A stretch of DNA of 57,682 nucleotides. Origin: Planctomycetota bacterium (lineage in GTDB: Bacteria; Planctomycetota; UBA1135; UBA2386). Both the position numbers and the translations under genes were made by a program. The stretch spans positions 1 through 57,682 of the forward strand of contig JAJFFD010000175.1 of the NCBI GenBank assembly GCA_021776805.1, read 5' to 3'. The notes under the pieces are model-generated. The model was not told the DNA's origin. It saw only the letters and a program-made list of their open reading frames with translations, and did not search any database. Numbering within the stretch: position 1 is the stretch's first letter; each line of letters begins with the position of its first letter. This document shows positions 30,550 to 38,930 of the stretch, in pieces.

Positions 30550-31839
30550 ATGTTCAAGCGCGACCCATTCACACTAGCCCTAGGCACTGCGTGCCTTCTG
30601 GCGAGCTTCACGGGCCAGCTCGCAGCCCAGGTTCCCGCTGGACATTTTCTTGCCACCGAAACTGCTAGCGCGAGCCCAGACCTGGGCGGGCTGTTTCTCT
30701 ACGAGCCCCTCATGGACCGGTCCAGTCCTCTGGACAGCAGCATCCTCGGTAACCGCCAGCCAATCCGGGCCATCATCGGCAGCAACCCCGGACAGATCAT
30801 TGCCGCTATTCCCCGCCCGAGCCTGCCCGGCCAGGTCGCCTTTGAGATCGTCGTTCTCAACCTCAACGGCTCGAGCATCACCGGCCTGCGCCGATTGGCC
30901 GGCGACTTGGCAAGCCCAGTGCTCGCCTTGGAGCTTCTCCCCGGAGGGACTCTTCTCGTCGCAACTGCTCAACAGATCTTCAGCCTTCGGCCCAACGGCG
31001 ACAGCCTCAACCCACTGCCGCTTCCCAGAAGCATCGACGAGTTCTTCGTCGACCTCACCCACATCGGCTCCCAAGCGGTTGCATTGACCCGCAGCGTGAC
31101 CGGTGAAAGCCGCATTCTCGTCTTCGAGTTGGCCATGGCAGGCAACGCCCCCCACCCCATAGCTGTTCCCGCAGCAAGCGCGATCAGCTTTGACCCAACT
31201 CAGAACGCCTTTCTCGTAGGTAACGAAGCCGGACTGATGTTCCTGGTTGACGCGTCCAGCTTCATGAGCCAACCAACCGGCGTCGCCTTCCCGGAACGCA
31301 TCAGCAGCATCGCCTTCAACTCGGACCAGCTCAACCATCTGCTCGGCTCCCACGCCAAGCTGCGAGTCTGGGACGGTGGGATCCTCGCAGCCCTGAACTC
31401 CCCCCGTGGGATCGACGTCAGCGACATCGACTATCGCCCCTACACAGGCAGCTTCAGCAGCTATGGGAACGGATGCTCCCAAAGCAATTTCAAGCCGCAG
31501 ATCCGCACAGTTGGCCGTGCCTTCCCTGGTTCACAGTTCTTTGCCGTCACTCTTTCCGGAGCACCGCCAGGGACCGCCGCGGTTCTCCTCATCGGTCGAG
31601 CCCAAACGCATGTCCCTCTGGACTTCGTCGGCATGTCCGGCTGCAGCCTTCTCGTCGACAGGATCATTCGCAGCGAACCCTGTTCCATCGGTGTCAATGG
31701 CTTCGGCACAGTTCCACTCGACATCCCACCGATCCCGAGCCTGGCAGGCTTCGAGCTCTACATGCAGTGGGCAGTCGTCGATCCCAATGCCAACCTCTTC
31801 GGCCTGAGTACCAGCGGCGGTGGGATGAGCGTGTTCTGA
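30550..31839 (+). CDS. Secreted beta-rich protein with C-terminal YGNGC-type domain
   Basis: The 429-residue product has a signal peptide (about 7-26, ending LAAQ). Residues about 30-290 are beta-rich with repeated hydrophobic-Asp-Gly-Ser patterns, compatible with a propeller. The C-terminal part (about 295-429) starts SSYGNGCSQSNFKP and continues with G..F.VTLSGAPPGTAAVLLIG and MSGCSLLVD. This is the Cys-containing beta domain I recall from the ends of many surface or secreted proteins of marine planctomycetes, where it may serve as an attachment or sorting domain. Function unknown. It is convergent with rodA, 6 bp apart. Confidence 0.75.
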   Translation: MFKRDPFTLALGTACLLASFTGQLAAQVPAGHFLATETASASPDLGGLFLYEPLMDRSSPLDSSILGNRQPIRAIIGSNPGQIIAAIPRPSLPGQVAFEIVVLNLNGSSITGLRRLAGDLASPVLALELLPGGTLLVATAQQIFSLRPNGDSLNPLPLPRSIDEFFVDLTHIGSQAVALTRSVTGESRILVFELAMAGNAPHPIAVPAASAISFDPTQNAFLVGNEAGLMFLVDASSFMSQPTGVAFPERISSIAFNSDQLNHLLGSHAKLRVWDGGILAALNSPRGIDVSDIDYRPYTGSFSSYGNGCSQSNFKPQIRTVGRAFPGSQFFAVTLSGAPPGTAAVLLIGRAQTHVPLDFVGMSGCSLLVDRIIRSEPCSIGVNGFGTVPLDIPPIPSLAGFELYMQWAVVDPNANLFGLSTSGGGMSVF

Positions 31840-31845
31840 AGAAAC

Positions 31846-33009
31846 TCAGGCGAAGCCATCCGCCGCAAGCACTGGCTCGCGCCTGGCACCGACGTTGAGA
31901 ACCAGAGCGACGCCCATCATAGCCACCATGGTCGAGCTGCCCCCGTAACTCACCAGTGGCATCGGTAGTCCAGTCGCCGGAACCAGCCAGGCACAGACTG
32001 CAACGTGCAGAAGGAACTGGACACCGAGATAGGTGCCGATGCCCACCGCGATGAGACGCCCGTAGCGCTCTCTGCTGCGTGCCGCTACGCCGAAGATCAT
32101 CAGGACCAGCATGAGTTCGAGGAGCAAGAGAGTCATCGCCCCCAAGAACCCGAACTCCTCGCAGGCCACCGAGAAGATGTAGTCCACGGAACGGTAGGGC
32201 AGGAATTCGAAGCGGTTCTGCGGCCCGCTCGTGTAGCCAAAGCCGCTCACTCCCCCACCACCGATGGCAATGAGTGACTGCCAGGGCTGGTAAGCAGCGC
32301 CGCGAAGATGTTCGCGCACCGCTTCGTCCTCCGCCACTGCCTGGGCATCCCAGAGCCAATGCTCTAACCAGACTTGTACCCGCTCCAACTGGTACTCATG
32401 GAGCACGGTAAAGTTCGCCACTAGCAGGAGCGCCACACCGACTGCCATCAGCAAGACTAGAGATCTTCCCGAGGTTCCCGCCGCGTAGCACATGGCGAGC
32501 AGTACCGGCCAGAAGACGAGAGAACTGCCGAGGTCCGGCTGTATGAAGACCAGGGCCACGGGCAGCGCGGTGATCAGAACAGGAATCAACAACCCATCCA
32601 CCGTGTCCGATTGACTGCGAAAGCGGAGCCAGGCAGCCAGAGATAGGATCACCGCGAGCTTGGCGAACTCGGCAGGTTGAATCCCGAACCCGGCGATGAA
32701 ATACCAGCGCTGGGCGCCGTTGATCACCGATCCGAAGAGCGGCAAGCCGAGCAGTCCCAGGACCGAAATCAGGTACAGCGCCCAAGACCAGCGCATGATC
32801 CTCGGGTAGGGAATCAGAATCAGTCCAGCCCCGCAAACCGTCGCCAGAGCGAAGAACAGGAGCTGCCTCTTGGGCTGATCACTGAAGTCATCCCCGTCCA
32901 TGGTGGCCGAACTGATCAGCAAGAGCCCGGCGGACGCGATGGCTGCGACGACGAGAACCAGCCACCAGTTGAGCTTTCGAAGCACCTCTATGATGCTCGC
33001 CCGCCTCAT
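31846..33009 (-). CDS. rodA: RodA, SEDS-family peptidoglycan glycosyltransferase
   Basis: The ATG at 33009 overlaps the mrdA stop (ATGA) and gives 387 residues, the normal RodA length; the frame runs open further upstream inside mrdA. About ten helices are visible. Conserved SEDS segments are FGIQPAEFAKLAVIL, FIQPDLGSSL, SVDYIFSVACEEFGFLG (with the essential Asp in the extracellular loop region nearby) and LPMPLVSYGGSSTM. RodA polymerises lipid II into glycan strands together with the class B PBP2 encoded directly upstream, in the MreB-directed elongasome. Confidence 0.95.
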   Translation of the reverse strand: MRRASIIEVLRKLNWWLVLVVAAIASAGLLLISSATMDGDDFSDQPKRQLLFFALATVCGAGLILIPYPRIMRWSWALYLISVLGLLGLPLFGSVINGAQRWYFIAGFGIQPAEFAKLAVILSLAAWLRFRSQSDTVDGLLIPVLITALPVALVFIQPDLGSSLVFWPVLLAMCYAAGTSGRSLVLLMAVGVALLLVANFTVLHEYQLERVQVWLEHWLWDAQAVAEDEAVREHLRGAAYQPWQSLIAIGGGGVSGFGYTSGPQNRFEFLPYRSVDYIFSVACEEFGFLGAMTLLLLELMLVLMIFGVAARSRERYGRLIAVGIGTYLGVQFLLHVAVCAWLVPATGLPMPLVSYGGSSTMVAMMGVALVLNVGARREPVLAADGFA

Positions 33010-35558
33010 CGCTGCAGGTACTCCGCGGTCTTCGGATTGGCGGCCGCGCGAGCCAGAAAACGCGCGATCATCTCGCCACCCACGTCCGCACCGTGGCCCT
33101 TGTCCACATAGGCAACGGCGGCGAAGGCGATGCTCGCGTTCGCCCCTCGACCGAGGAAACCGGCGAACCATGCGTTATTGAGCTTAGTTAGGCGAGAAAT
33201 CTCGGCGGTGCCGGTCTTGCCGTGAACGGCGAGACCCGGGATCCGAAAACCCGCAACCCGGGACGCTGTGCCGGAGAGAACGCACTCCCGCAGTCCGTTC
33301 TGGACAATCGAGAGGTCTTGATCTGCGACACCCAATGAAACTGGCGACCCAGCTTCCCCGTGGATCAGACTGAGTCGCGGTAGCCGTCCCGTCGCCAGAG
33401 CTGCATAGGCACGTGCCACCTGCATGGCATTCACCTGCACGCCGTAGCCAATGCCCTGCATCTCCAGGACCTGCTGAGCAGTATTGTGCGCGGGATCAGC
33501 GTGCATGTTCACCGGTATGCCCGGTATCTCTCCCTGGAATCTAGCCTCCGGAAAGAGAGCGCCATCTTCTTCTCGCCCCAACCAACCGACTCGGCCCAGG
33601 GCGCGGTGCAGCCCATCCGCCGTCAGTCCCTCAACAGACTGATAGAAGAAAATGTTGCAGGACTTCGCCAAAGCGATCACTGGATCACGAGCAGCCATGC
33701 CATGCACTCCATCGCACCTCAGCGGCTTGAATCTCAGGCGGACATCCTTCTGGTATTGACCCTCGCAGGGCAAGAAGAGATCCTGCGGAGCCACCTGCCG
33801 GCCATGCCGCTGGGCATCGAGCTGCTCAAGGAGGACGAAGGGTTTGACCACCGAGCCTACGTCGGGGTTCTTCCACGGAAAGGTTGCGCCCCGGGACCAG
33901 CGCAGCTCTTCGACACCCGCCTCTCCCGTTGAGCGCATCATCCCGCCCATGGCCAAGATCTCCCCCGTCTGCGCATCGATGATCGCCATGGCTCGTTCAA
34001 TGCAGTCCAGGGCCACATCCGATACCAGCACCTGTTCCAGCATGCGTTGCAGATCCAGGTCGATGCTCATGATCACATCGCGTCCGGGGGCCACTTGCAG
34101 ACTGCGGAACATCTGCTGCTCTCGTGCTCGTCGATCGCGCTCGACCATGCGCAGACCCGGCCTGCCGGAGAGGACGTCATCCATCTCCTTCTCGAGCGCA
34201 GTTCGCCCGACCCGTCCTTCGCGCCACAGGTAGTTACGCAGAGTCGCAGTGAGCGACGACCGCATGCTTGCCTGCATCACTGCGGGAACGCCTTCCAAAT
34301 CCTCGCTGAGTTCAGCGCCTGCTGGGTCCTGGAAGATACTCTCCATGCGATGGGGGATGATTTCTTGGCCATCCTTCTTCCAAGCCTTGGTAACTCTGCC
34401 CACCAGAATCTCGAGACTCGGCAAGTCAGCCACCGGTCCCGAGACTCGCTCCACCGAGGTCCGTAGGATCCAGCCTGGGTGCCAATCCTGCAGAAGGCCG
34501 AACCAGCGTGCCTGCTCGTAGGAGAGCTTGCGCCTGGCAAGAATCGGCCGCGCTTCGTCCGGTGGTAGATCGAAAACGAGCATCGTTGAGCGATCGACAG
34601 ATACTTCGCCTTCATCCTCGAGGAGCAGTTCCAAGTAGGCCTGAGAGCTCCGTTCCCTGAATCCTTCGTCCAGACCCAACCAGAACCGCCAATCTTCATC
34701 GAAGACTAGGGAGGCCTCCTGCTCTCGAAGGAAACTGGCGAAGCCCGAAGAACTCAAGGCCTCTCGCTCTGCCAATGGCAGCTCCACGAACAGCCGCCAG
34801 GAATCACTCTGCTCCCTGCGCACCTCGAGGAACTCCCAGAGGTCGAACGGCTCCTTCCCATCACCATGTATTCGCTGGGCCAGGGCCTCCATCTGCTCGA
34901 GCCTCTGCTCGAAGATCGGAAGCGGATCGAAATCTCCCCAGTTGCCATTCGGATCTTTGTCTATGAGCGAGGCCTTTACCGCATCGAGCACGCTGATCTG
35001 CAGCCCCTCGCGGGCGGCAACACGTAGAGGCGGAATGATCTCGCTCCCGGACAGGCCGCTGAGCTTACCGAGCAGGGCCTGAGCGTAGTACAGCAAGTCC
35101 CTGGCCTGATCTGCCTCGAAACGACCCCCCTTGCTGAGGTCTGCACATGAAATGCTGAGAACCTGCCTGCAGGCATTGACCAGCGTCTGTGGTCGTTCGA
35201 AGGAGAACCGATGCACACCTTCTGACGGACGCAGGCCCTCGCCCACAGCCCACTCCGCTTCTGATTGGGCATAGAGGTTTGCCCCATGCAAGGCGATACC
35301 CAGTGGATGGTCGCGCCGGAAGGCCCAGTACTGCAACTCCAAATCCACCCCCGGGCGATCCGTCCGAATCACCCTCTCCCTCCGATCCAGGACCGACCCG
35401 CGACGGCTGGGCACATCGCGATAGGCCCAGCGATTGCGGTAGCTGCGCTCCAACCACTCATCGTGCTCGAACAACATGAGGCTGGCCAGCCCGAGGGACA
35501 CCAGAAAGCTCAAGGCGACGAAGATGCCGGCGAGGAGTCGAATGCGAACGAGAATCAT
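33006..35558 (-). CDS. mrdA: Penicillin-binding protein 2 (elongation transpeptidase), long form
   Basis: The 850-residue protein has one N-terminal membrane helix (about 7-30), the pedestal start RDVPSRRGSVLDRRERVI, and a transpeptidase domain with SVVK (Ser569-Lys572), SCN (Ser633-Asn635) and KTG (Lys781-Gly783). These are the three active-site motifs of class B PBPs, which cross-link peptidoglycan stems. The catalytic Ser sits about 240 residues later than in E. coli PBP2 (Ser330 of 633), while the part after it is of normal length. So the extra sequence lies in the N-terminal non-catalytic part (about residues 80-530), which is Glu/Arg-rich. Starts in an ATGA overlap with mreD. Confidence 0.95.
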   Translation of the reverse strand: MILVRIRLLAGIFVALSFLVSLGLASLMLFEHDEWLERSYRNRWAYRDVPSRRGSVLDRRERVIRTDRPGVDLELQYWAFRRDHPLGIALHGANLYAQSEAEWAVGEGLRPSEGVHRFSFERPQTLVNACRQVLSISCADLSKGGRFEADQARDLLYYAQALLGKLSGLSGSEIIPPLRVAAREGLQISVLDAVKASLIDKDPNGNWGDFDPLPIFEQRLEQMEALAQRIHGDGKEPFDLWEFLEVRREQSDSWRLFVELPLAEREALSSSGFASFLREQEASLVFDEDWRFWLGLDEGFRERSSQAYLELLLEDEGEVSVDRSTMLVFDLPPDEARPILARRKLSYEQARWFGLLQDWHPGWILRTSVERVSGPVADLPSLEILVGRVTKAWKKDGQEIIPHRMESIFQDPAGAELSEDLEGVPAVMQASMRSSLTATLRNYLWREGRVGRTALEKEMDDVLSGRPGLRMVERDRRAREQQMFRSLQVAPGRDVIMSIDLDLQRMLEQVLVSDVALDCIERAMAIIDAQTGEILAMGGMMRSTGEAGVEELRWSRGATFPWKNPDVGSVVKPFVLLEQLDAQRHGRQVAPQDLFLPCEGQYQKDVRLRFKPLRCDGVHGMAARDPVIALAKSCNIFFYQSVEGLTADGLHRALGRVGWLGREEDGALFPEARFQGEIPGIPVNMHADPAHNTAQQVLEMQGIGYGVQVNAMQVARAYAALATGRLPRLSLIHGEAGSPVSLGVADQDLSIVQNGLRECVLSGTASRVAGFRIPGLAVHGKTGTAEISRLTKLNNAWFAGFLGRGANASIAFAAVAYVDKGHGADVGGEMIARFLARAAANPKTAEYLQR

Positions 35559-36037
35559 TCTCCCAGCTCCCGGAAGCTCTTCAGCGGTGGCAAGACACTG
35601 AAGAGAAATGCAATCGGCGGAACGAGCAGGGTCGACCAGAGAATGCTGGGCGAGCTACTGAGCAGGGTCGATGGCAGGGATCCACTCAGGTCGGCGAAGA
35701 ACAGAGCCAGGCGAGGCACAACGAAGGCCAGAAAAGCCGCGGCAGCACACTGCCAGAAAGGCGAGCGTCTAAAGAAGAAGCTGCGCAGCGGGAGGAGTGC
35801 AGCCACTGGCAGACCGAGTGCCAGGAAGTGGGTGGCAAGACTGCCATCAAGGAGCAGTGATCGGGCCATGGCCGTGCAGAACAGGAGGCCTGGAATGCAA
35901 CTCGTTCGCGAGTAGATCACGAAGAGCAGGCAGAAGACCAAACTGAGATCGACCGCCGGAGCACAGGCGCCACTCAGCGCCCCTTCCAGCAAGAGAAGTG
36001 CAGGCGCCAGGAAGAACCAGAGCAACCAAGCGATCAT
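35555..36037 (-). CDS. mreD: MreD-like membrane protein
   Basis: The 160-residue hydrophobic protein has about five helices (starting at residues 2, 30, 67, 92 and 130) and no soluble domain, as in MreD. Sequence identity to MreD is not obvious by eye; MreD is a poorly conserved family and the call rests on length, topology and position between mreC and mrdA. It is part of the elongasome that couples MreB to wall synthesis. Both ends are 4-nt overlaps with the neighbouring genes. Confidence 0.75.
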   Translation of the reverse strand: MIAWLLWFFLAPALLLLEGALSGACAPAVDLSLVFCLLFVIYSRTSCIPGLLFCTAMARSLLLDGSLATHFLALGLPVAALLPLRSFFFRRSPFWQCAAAAFLAFVVPRLALFFADLSGSLPSTLLSSSPSILWSTLLVPPIAFLFSVLPPLKSFRELGE

Positions 36038-37398
36038 CGCCGCACCTCTGCACGATGAAAGATGCTCAAGCCTCTGCCGTCACCGGGTTGGTAGTGCTGC
36101 ACGTAGAACTCATCCGCGCGGTCGGCAGGCTCCACTGAGCCGATCCAAAGTCCCGCGGGGCAGTCTTCGGACATGGTTCCGGAGAATAGCTCCCCTGTCC
36201 GACTGGCACTGGCGCCGTCGACGATCCGTAGGCGGCTTCGCCCCAGCTCTCGTTCCATGCAAACCACACGCAGATCCACCGCATCGAGATCCGAGGCCAC
36301 TGGCAGCAGGGTCACCGCCCAGGTCTCCCCTGCTTGTCCGAAGGGTCGGACAAATGCGTGCCCCGGACCGGAGCTGCTGACCCTCCCAACCAAGCGCGAA
36401 CCGAAGACCATGGCCGATCCGCTGCGAAAGTTCGGCGCATCCCAACGATAGGAGACAAACCACCTCTCTGTCCCGACACCAGGCAATGGCAGGCGGGTCA
36501 GATGAACCGACCACAGACGATCTTCACGCAGGGGAGCCCGCAATCCACTGGGCTCACCCTTGCTCCTGGTCCACAGGTTCACCATGGACAGATATTGAGG
36601 ATTGGCTTCGGGCTCGATGAACAGGCCGATCGAAACGAACTTGCCATCGCCAATGGGGTAGCCCCATGGACTCATGTGCCCAATGCGTAGGCCTGCCGGC
36701 ACGGTCCCCAGGGGATCTTCCGCCGCCACGCTGAAGGCCTCCAGATCATCGCGACCGAGGGTCGCAGCAAGATAGGGGTCATCGGGCAGTGCGCAGCGCA
36801 GCGGTGCGCTGGTGTCAAGGATGGCGGCGGGCTCAACGAGAAAGCGTAGCTCCCCCGCCTCGCCGAGATCGACTGCGGCGGCAACCCGTCGCGGCAAGCG
36901 ACCACGCTTGCGGAAGTGCAGCAACTCGACTCGGGCGGCTGATTGGGGGTCTTCGCCAGCCTCGGGTTCGGCTAGGAAACCAAGGAGAGAATCACCATGG
37001 GTGACGAAGCGAGACATGCCTTTCAGCTCTGACCAGCTGCGATCGAGAATGAGTACCGAGGGCCATTCGGCCGCGCCAGGTCGCTGTCGGTCGATGACCT
37101 GGCAGAGCACCGGCTGCAACCCACCTTGGCCCCGGAGAGCGGCTGGAATCTTCGCATGCCGCCGCAACTGCCGTCGACGGAGCTCCTCGAGCTTGACCAG
37201 GCTCTCCCCCGGCTCCGCAGCCAAACTGGAAGCCATCGCCGGCGCGGGCAAGAGCACCCCCACCGCACGCAGGGGCAAGGACATGAGCGCGGCAGCCCAG
37301 GGCTCGACAGGACCGCTCAGCCGTGGATTGAAGAGACAGAGGAGAGCGGCAAAGAGACTGGCGTAGAGACCGATCGGGAAAAGGACGCGGCCCTTCAA
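36034..37398 (-). CDS. mreC: MreC-like protein, enlarged
   Basis: MreC is a bitopic elongasome protein whose periplasmic beta-domains bind PBP2. The 454-residue product has one N-terminal helix (about 5-27), a short helical stretch with VKLEELRRRQLRRH (about 68-83) and then only beta-type sequence. The MreC landmark 'fP.Gl.iG.V' appears twice: PAGLRIG at 234-240 and PAGLWIG at 414-420. MVFGSRLVGRVSSSG fits the 'glvGrV' strand. MreC is normally about 280-370 residues, so this one is longer and may carry a duplicated beta unit. The coiled coil is short. Assignment relies on position between mreB and mreD plus these motifs. Confidence 0.8.
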   Translation of the reverse strand: MKGRVLFPIGLYASLFAALLCLFNPRLSGPVEPWAAALMSLPLRAVGVLLPAPAMASSLAAEPGESLVKLEELRRRQLRRHAKIPAALRGQGGLQPVLCQVIDRQRPGAAEWPSVLILDRSWSELKGMSRFVTHGDSLLGFLAEPEAGEDPQSAARVELLHFRKRGRLPRRVAAAVDLGEAGELRFLVEPAAILDTSAPLRCALPDDPYLAATLGRDDLEAFSVAAEDPLGTVPAGLRIGHMSPWGYPIGDGKFVSIGLFIEPEANPQYLSMVNLWTRSKGEPSGLRAPLREDRLWSVHLTRLPLPGVGTERWFVSYRWDAPNFRSGSAMVFGSRLVGRVSSSGPGHAFVRPFGQAGETWAVTLLPVASDLDAVDLRVVCMERELGRSRLRIVDGASASRTGELFSGTMSEDCPAGLWIGSVEPADRADEFYVQHYQPGDGRGLSIFHRAEVRR

Positions 37399-38453
37399 GC
37401 CAAGTCCTCACCCCCCTCGAGGAACTGGGCATATAGCTCCAGGTTCTCCAGAAAGATTCCGGTGCCCCTGGCAACCACCTCGAGTGGATTGGGTGCTACG
37501 CGAGTCGGCAGCTCAGTCTCGCTCTCGATCAGCTCAGGCAGATTCCGTAGCAGGCTGCCTCCACCACAAAGGGTGACGCCACCCTGCACAAGGTCCGCAG
37601 CGAGTTCTGGCGGTGTGCGCTCGAGCACGTTCTTGATGGTGCTAACCACCTTGCGAATCGGCTCAGAAAGGGCCTCGCGAACATCAACGGAGGAGATGAT
37701 CGCTCGCCTCGGCAAGCCGGTCAGCGAGTCACGCCCACGCACCTCCACATCGATCTCTTCCTCCAAGGGCAGAGCCGAACCGGAGGCGATCTTCAACTTC
37801 TCGGCAGTGATCTCACCGACGAGCAGGTTGTACTTGTTGCGGATGTACTGGGAGATCGCCTCGTTGAAATCATCGCCTGCCACGCGTAGGCACTCGCCCT
37901 CGACCACATTGGCCAGGGAAAGGACCGCGACCTCGGAGGTGCCACCACCGATATCGACAATCAGACAACCCCGAGCCTGGTGCACCGGGAGATCAGCACC
38001 GATCGCCGCAGCAGTCGGTTCGTCGACGAGGAAGACCCGGCGCGCACCGGCACGTTCGGCAGATCCGATCACTGCCCGCTTCTCCACCATGGTGATGCCC
38101 CAGGGAACGGCGATCACGACCTGCGGCCTGACGAAGTTGCGCGTCGGCTGCACCTTGCGCATGAAGTAGCGCAGCATCTTCTCAGTGATCTCGAAGTCGG
38201 CAATGACGCCGCTCTTCATGGGACGAACGGCATGGAAGGCCGGTGGAGTCCGACCCAGATACTCCAGAGCACCCTCGCCGACGGCCATGCCACCGAGAAG
38301 AACCTGGTTGGTACCCTTGCGCACCGCGACCACCGAGGGCTCATCGAGTACGATGCCCCGATCGCGTACACAGACCAGGGTATTTGCCGTACCGAGGTCG
38401 ATACCGATATCGACCGAAAACCGACTTACGAGCCACTCTAGCGGCCTGATCAT
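37395..38453 (-). CDS. mreB: MreB, actin-like cell-shape protein
   Basis: The 352-residue protein has the actin-fold nucleotide motifs: phosphate-1 GIDLGTANTLV, phosphate-2 LIVDIGGGTSEVAV and adenosine motif GGVTLCGGGSLLRNL. IADFEITEKMLRYFM and VVIAVPWGIT are MreB-typical (usual form VVICVPSGIT). It polymerises under the membrane and positions the elongation machinery. GGAGGGG stands 4 nt before the ATG, a strong ribosome binding site. It is the first gene of the mreB-mreC-mreD-mrdA-rodA operon and overlaps mreC by ATGA. Confidence 0.97.
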   Translation of the reverse strand: MIRPLEWLVSRFSVDIGIDLGTANTLVCVRDRGIVLDEPSVVAVRKGTNQVLLGGMAVGEGALEYLGRTPPAFHAVRPMKSGVIADFEITEKMLRYFMRKVQPTRNFVRPQVVIAVPWGITMVEKRAVIGSAERAGARRVFLVDEPTAAAIGADLPVHQARGCLIVDIGGGTSEVAVLSLANVVEGECLRVAGDDFNEAISQYIRNKYNLLVGEITAEKLKIASGSALPLEEEIDVEVRGRDSLTGLPRRAIISSVDVREALSEPIRKVVSTIKNVLERTPPELAADLVQGGVTLCGGGSLLRNLPELIESETELPTRVAPNPLEVVARGTGIFLENLELYAQFLEGGEDLA

Positions 38454-38495
38454 TCGCCCCTCCGCTAAGACCTAGATGCAATTCAACCGACCTGG

Positions 38496-38529
38496 TTGCG
38501 GGATTGAGGTTAGCGAGGGGGACCCGCAA
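38496..38529 (-). other. Leader hairpin upstream of mreB
   Basis: TTGCGGG (38496-38502) and CCCGCAA (38523-38529) form a perfect 7-bp inverted repeat with a 20-nt loop, 43 bp before the mreB start. On the minus strand it is preceded by TTTTTA, which could be part of a -10 element, so the repeat would lie in the 5' leader. Its role is unknown. Confidence 0.33.
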
Positions 38530-38571
38530 TAAAAACTGCAATCGTCATGCTTGCGCAAGGAGTACACAGCA

Positions 38572-38599
38572 ACGGCGACTCGCTTGCGCTTGTCGCCGT
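38572..38599. repeat. 8-bp inverted repeat between the small tail-anchored gene and mreB
   Basis: ACGGCGAC (38572-38579) and GTCGCCGT (38592-38599) pair perfectly around a 12-nt loop. A separate palindrome CTTGCGCAAG lies at 38550-38559. The hairpin is 101 nt after the minus-strand stop at 38700 and has no T-tract, so a terminator role is uncertain. Confidence 0.33.
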
Positions 38600-38657
38600 C
38601 CTGTCGAACCCTCAGCCGAAAACCAATTGCTCGGCTGGATAGATGCCTTGATAGAAC

Positions 38658-38666
38658 TGTGGATAA
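38658..38666 (-). promoter_or_regulatory. Perfect consensus DnaA box upstream of mreB
   Basis: The minus strand reads TTATCCACA at 38666-38658, an exact match to the strong DnaA-box consensus. It sits in the 246-bp gap 38454-38699, 205 bp before the mreB start. A single box could give DnaA-linked control of the mre operon or be chance; no second perfect box was noticed nearby. Confidence 0.5.
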
Positions 38667-38699
38667 CTTCGCTTGAAGTGACCGCAGCCGATCTCTCAA

Positions 38700-38927
38700 T
38701 CAGGCATAACGTCCGCTTGCCATGAACAGCATGGCCACCGCTACCAGCAGTGCGAAAGTCGTCGTGAAGATGACCGTGCTTTCCACCGGTCCAGCCGTGG
38801 GCTCCTCGGAGTCCTCATCGGACTTCGCTACCTTCGCGGCCTTGGCCGCCTTCTTCGGGGATGCGTCTTCCTTGGAGCGACGACCGGAAGCCCGGCCGCC
38901 GGCTGCATTCTTGGTCTTGCGCGCCAT
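38700..38927 (-). CDS. Small basic tail-anchored membrane protein
   Basis: The 75-residue product has a Lys/Ala/Arg-rich N-terminal half (residues 2-35, with KKAAKAAKVAK as in histone-H1-like tails), an acidic patch (about 36-43) and one C-terminal transmembrane helix (about 50-70). The cytoplasmic half could contact nucleic acid or another acidic partner, which is inference. It starts 3 nt after the stop of the coiled-coil gene, so it is almost surely cotranslated with it. I recognise no family. Confidence 0.65.
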   Translation of the reverse strand: MARKTKNAAGGRASGRRSKEDASPKKAAKAAKVAKSDEDSEEPTAGPVESTVIFTTTFALLVAVAMLFMASGRYA

Positions 38928-38930
38928 GGC

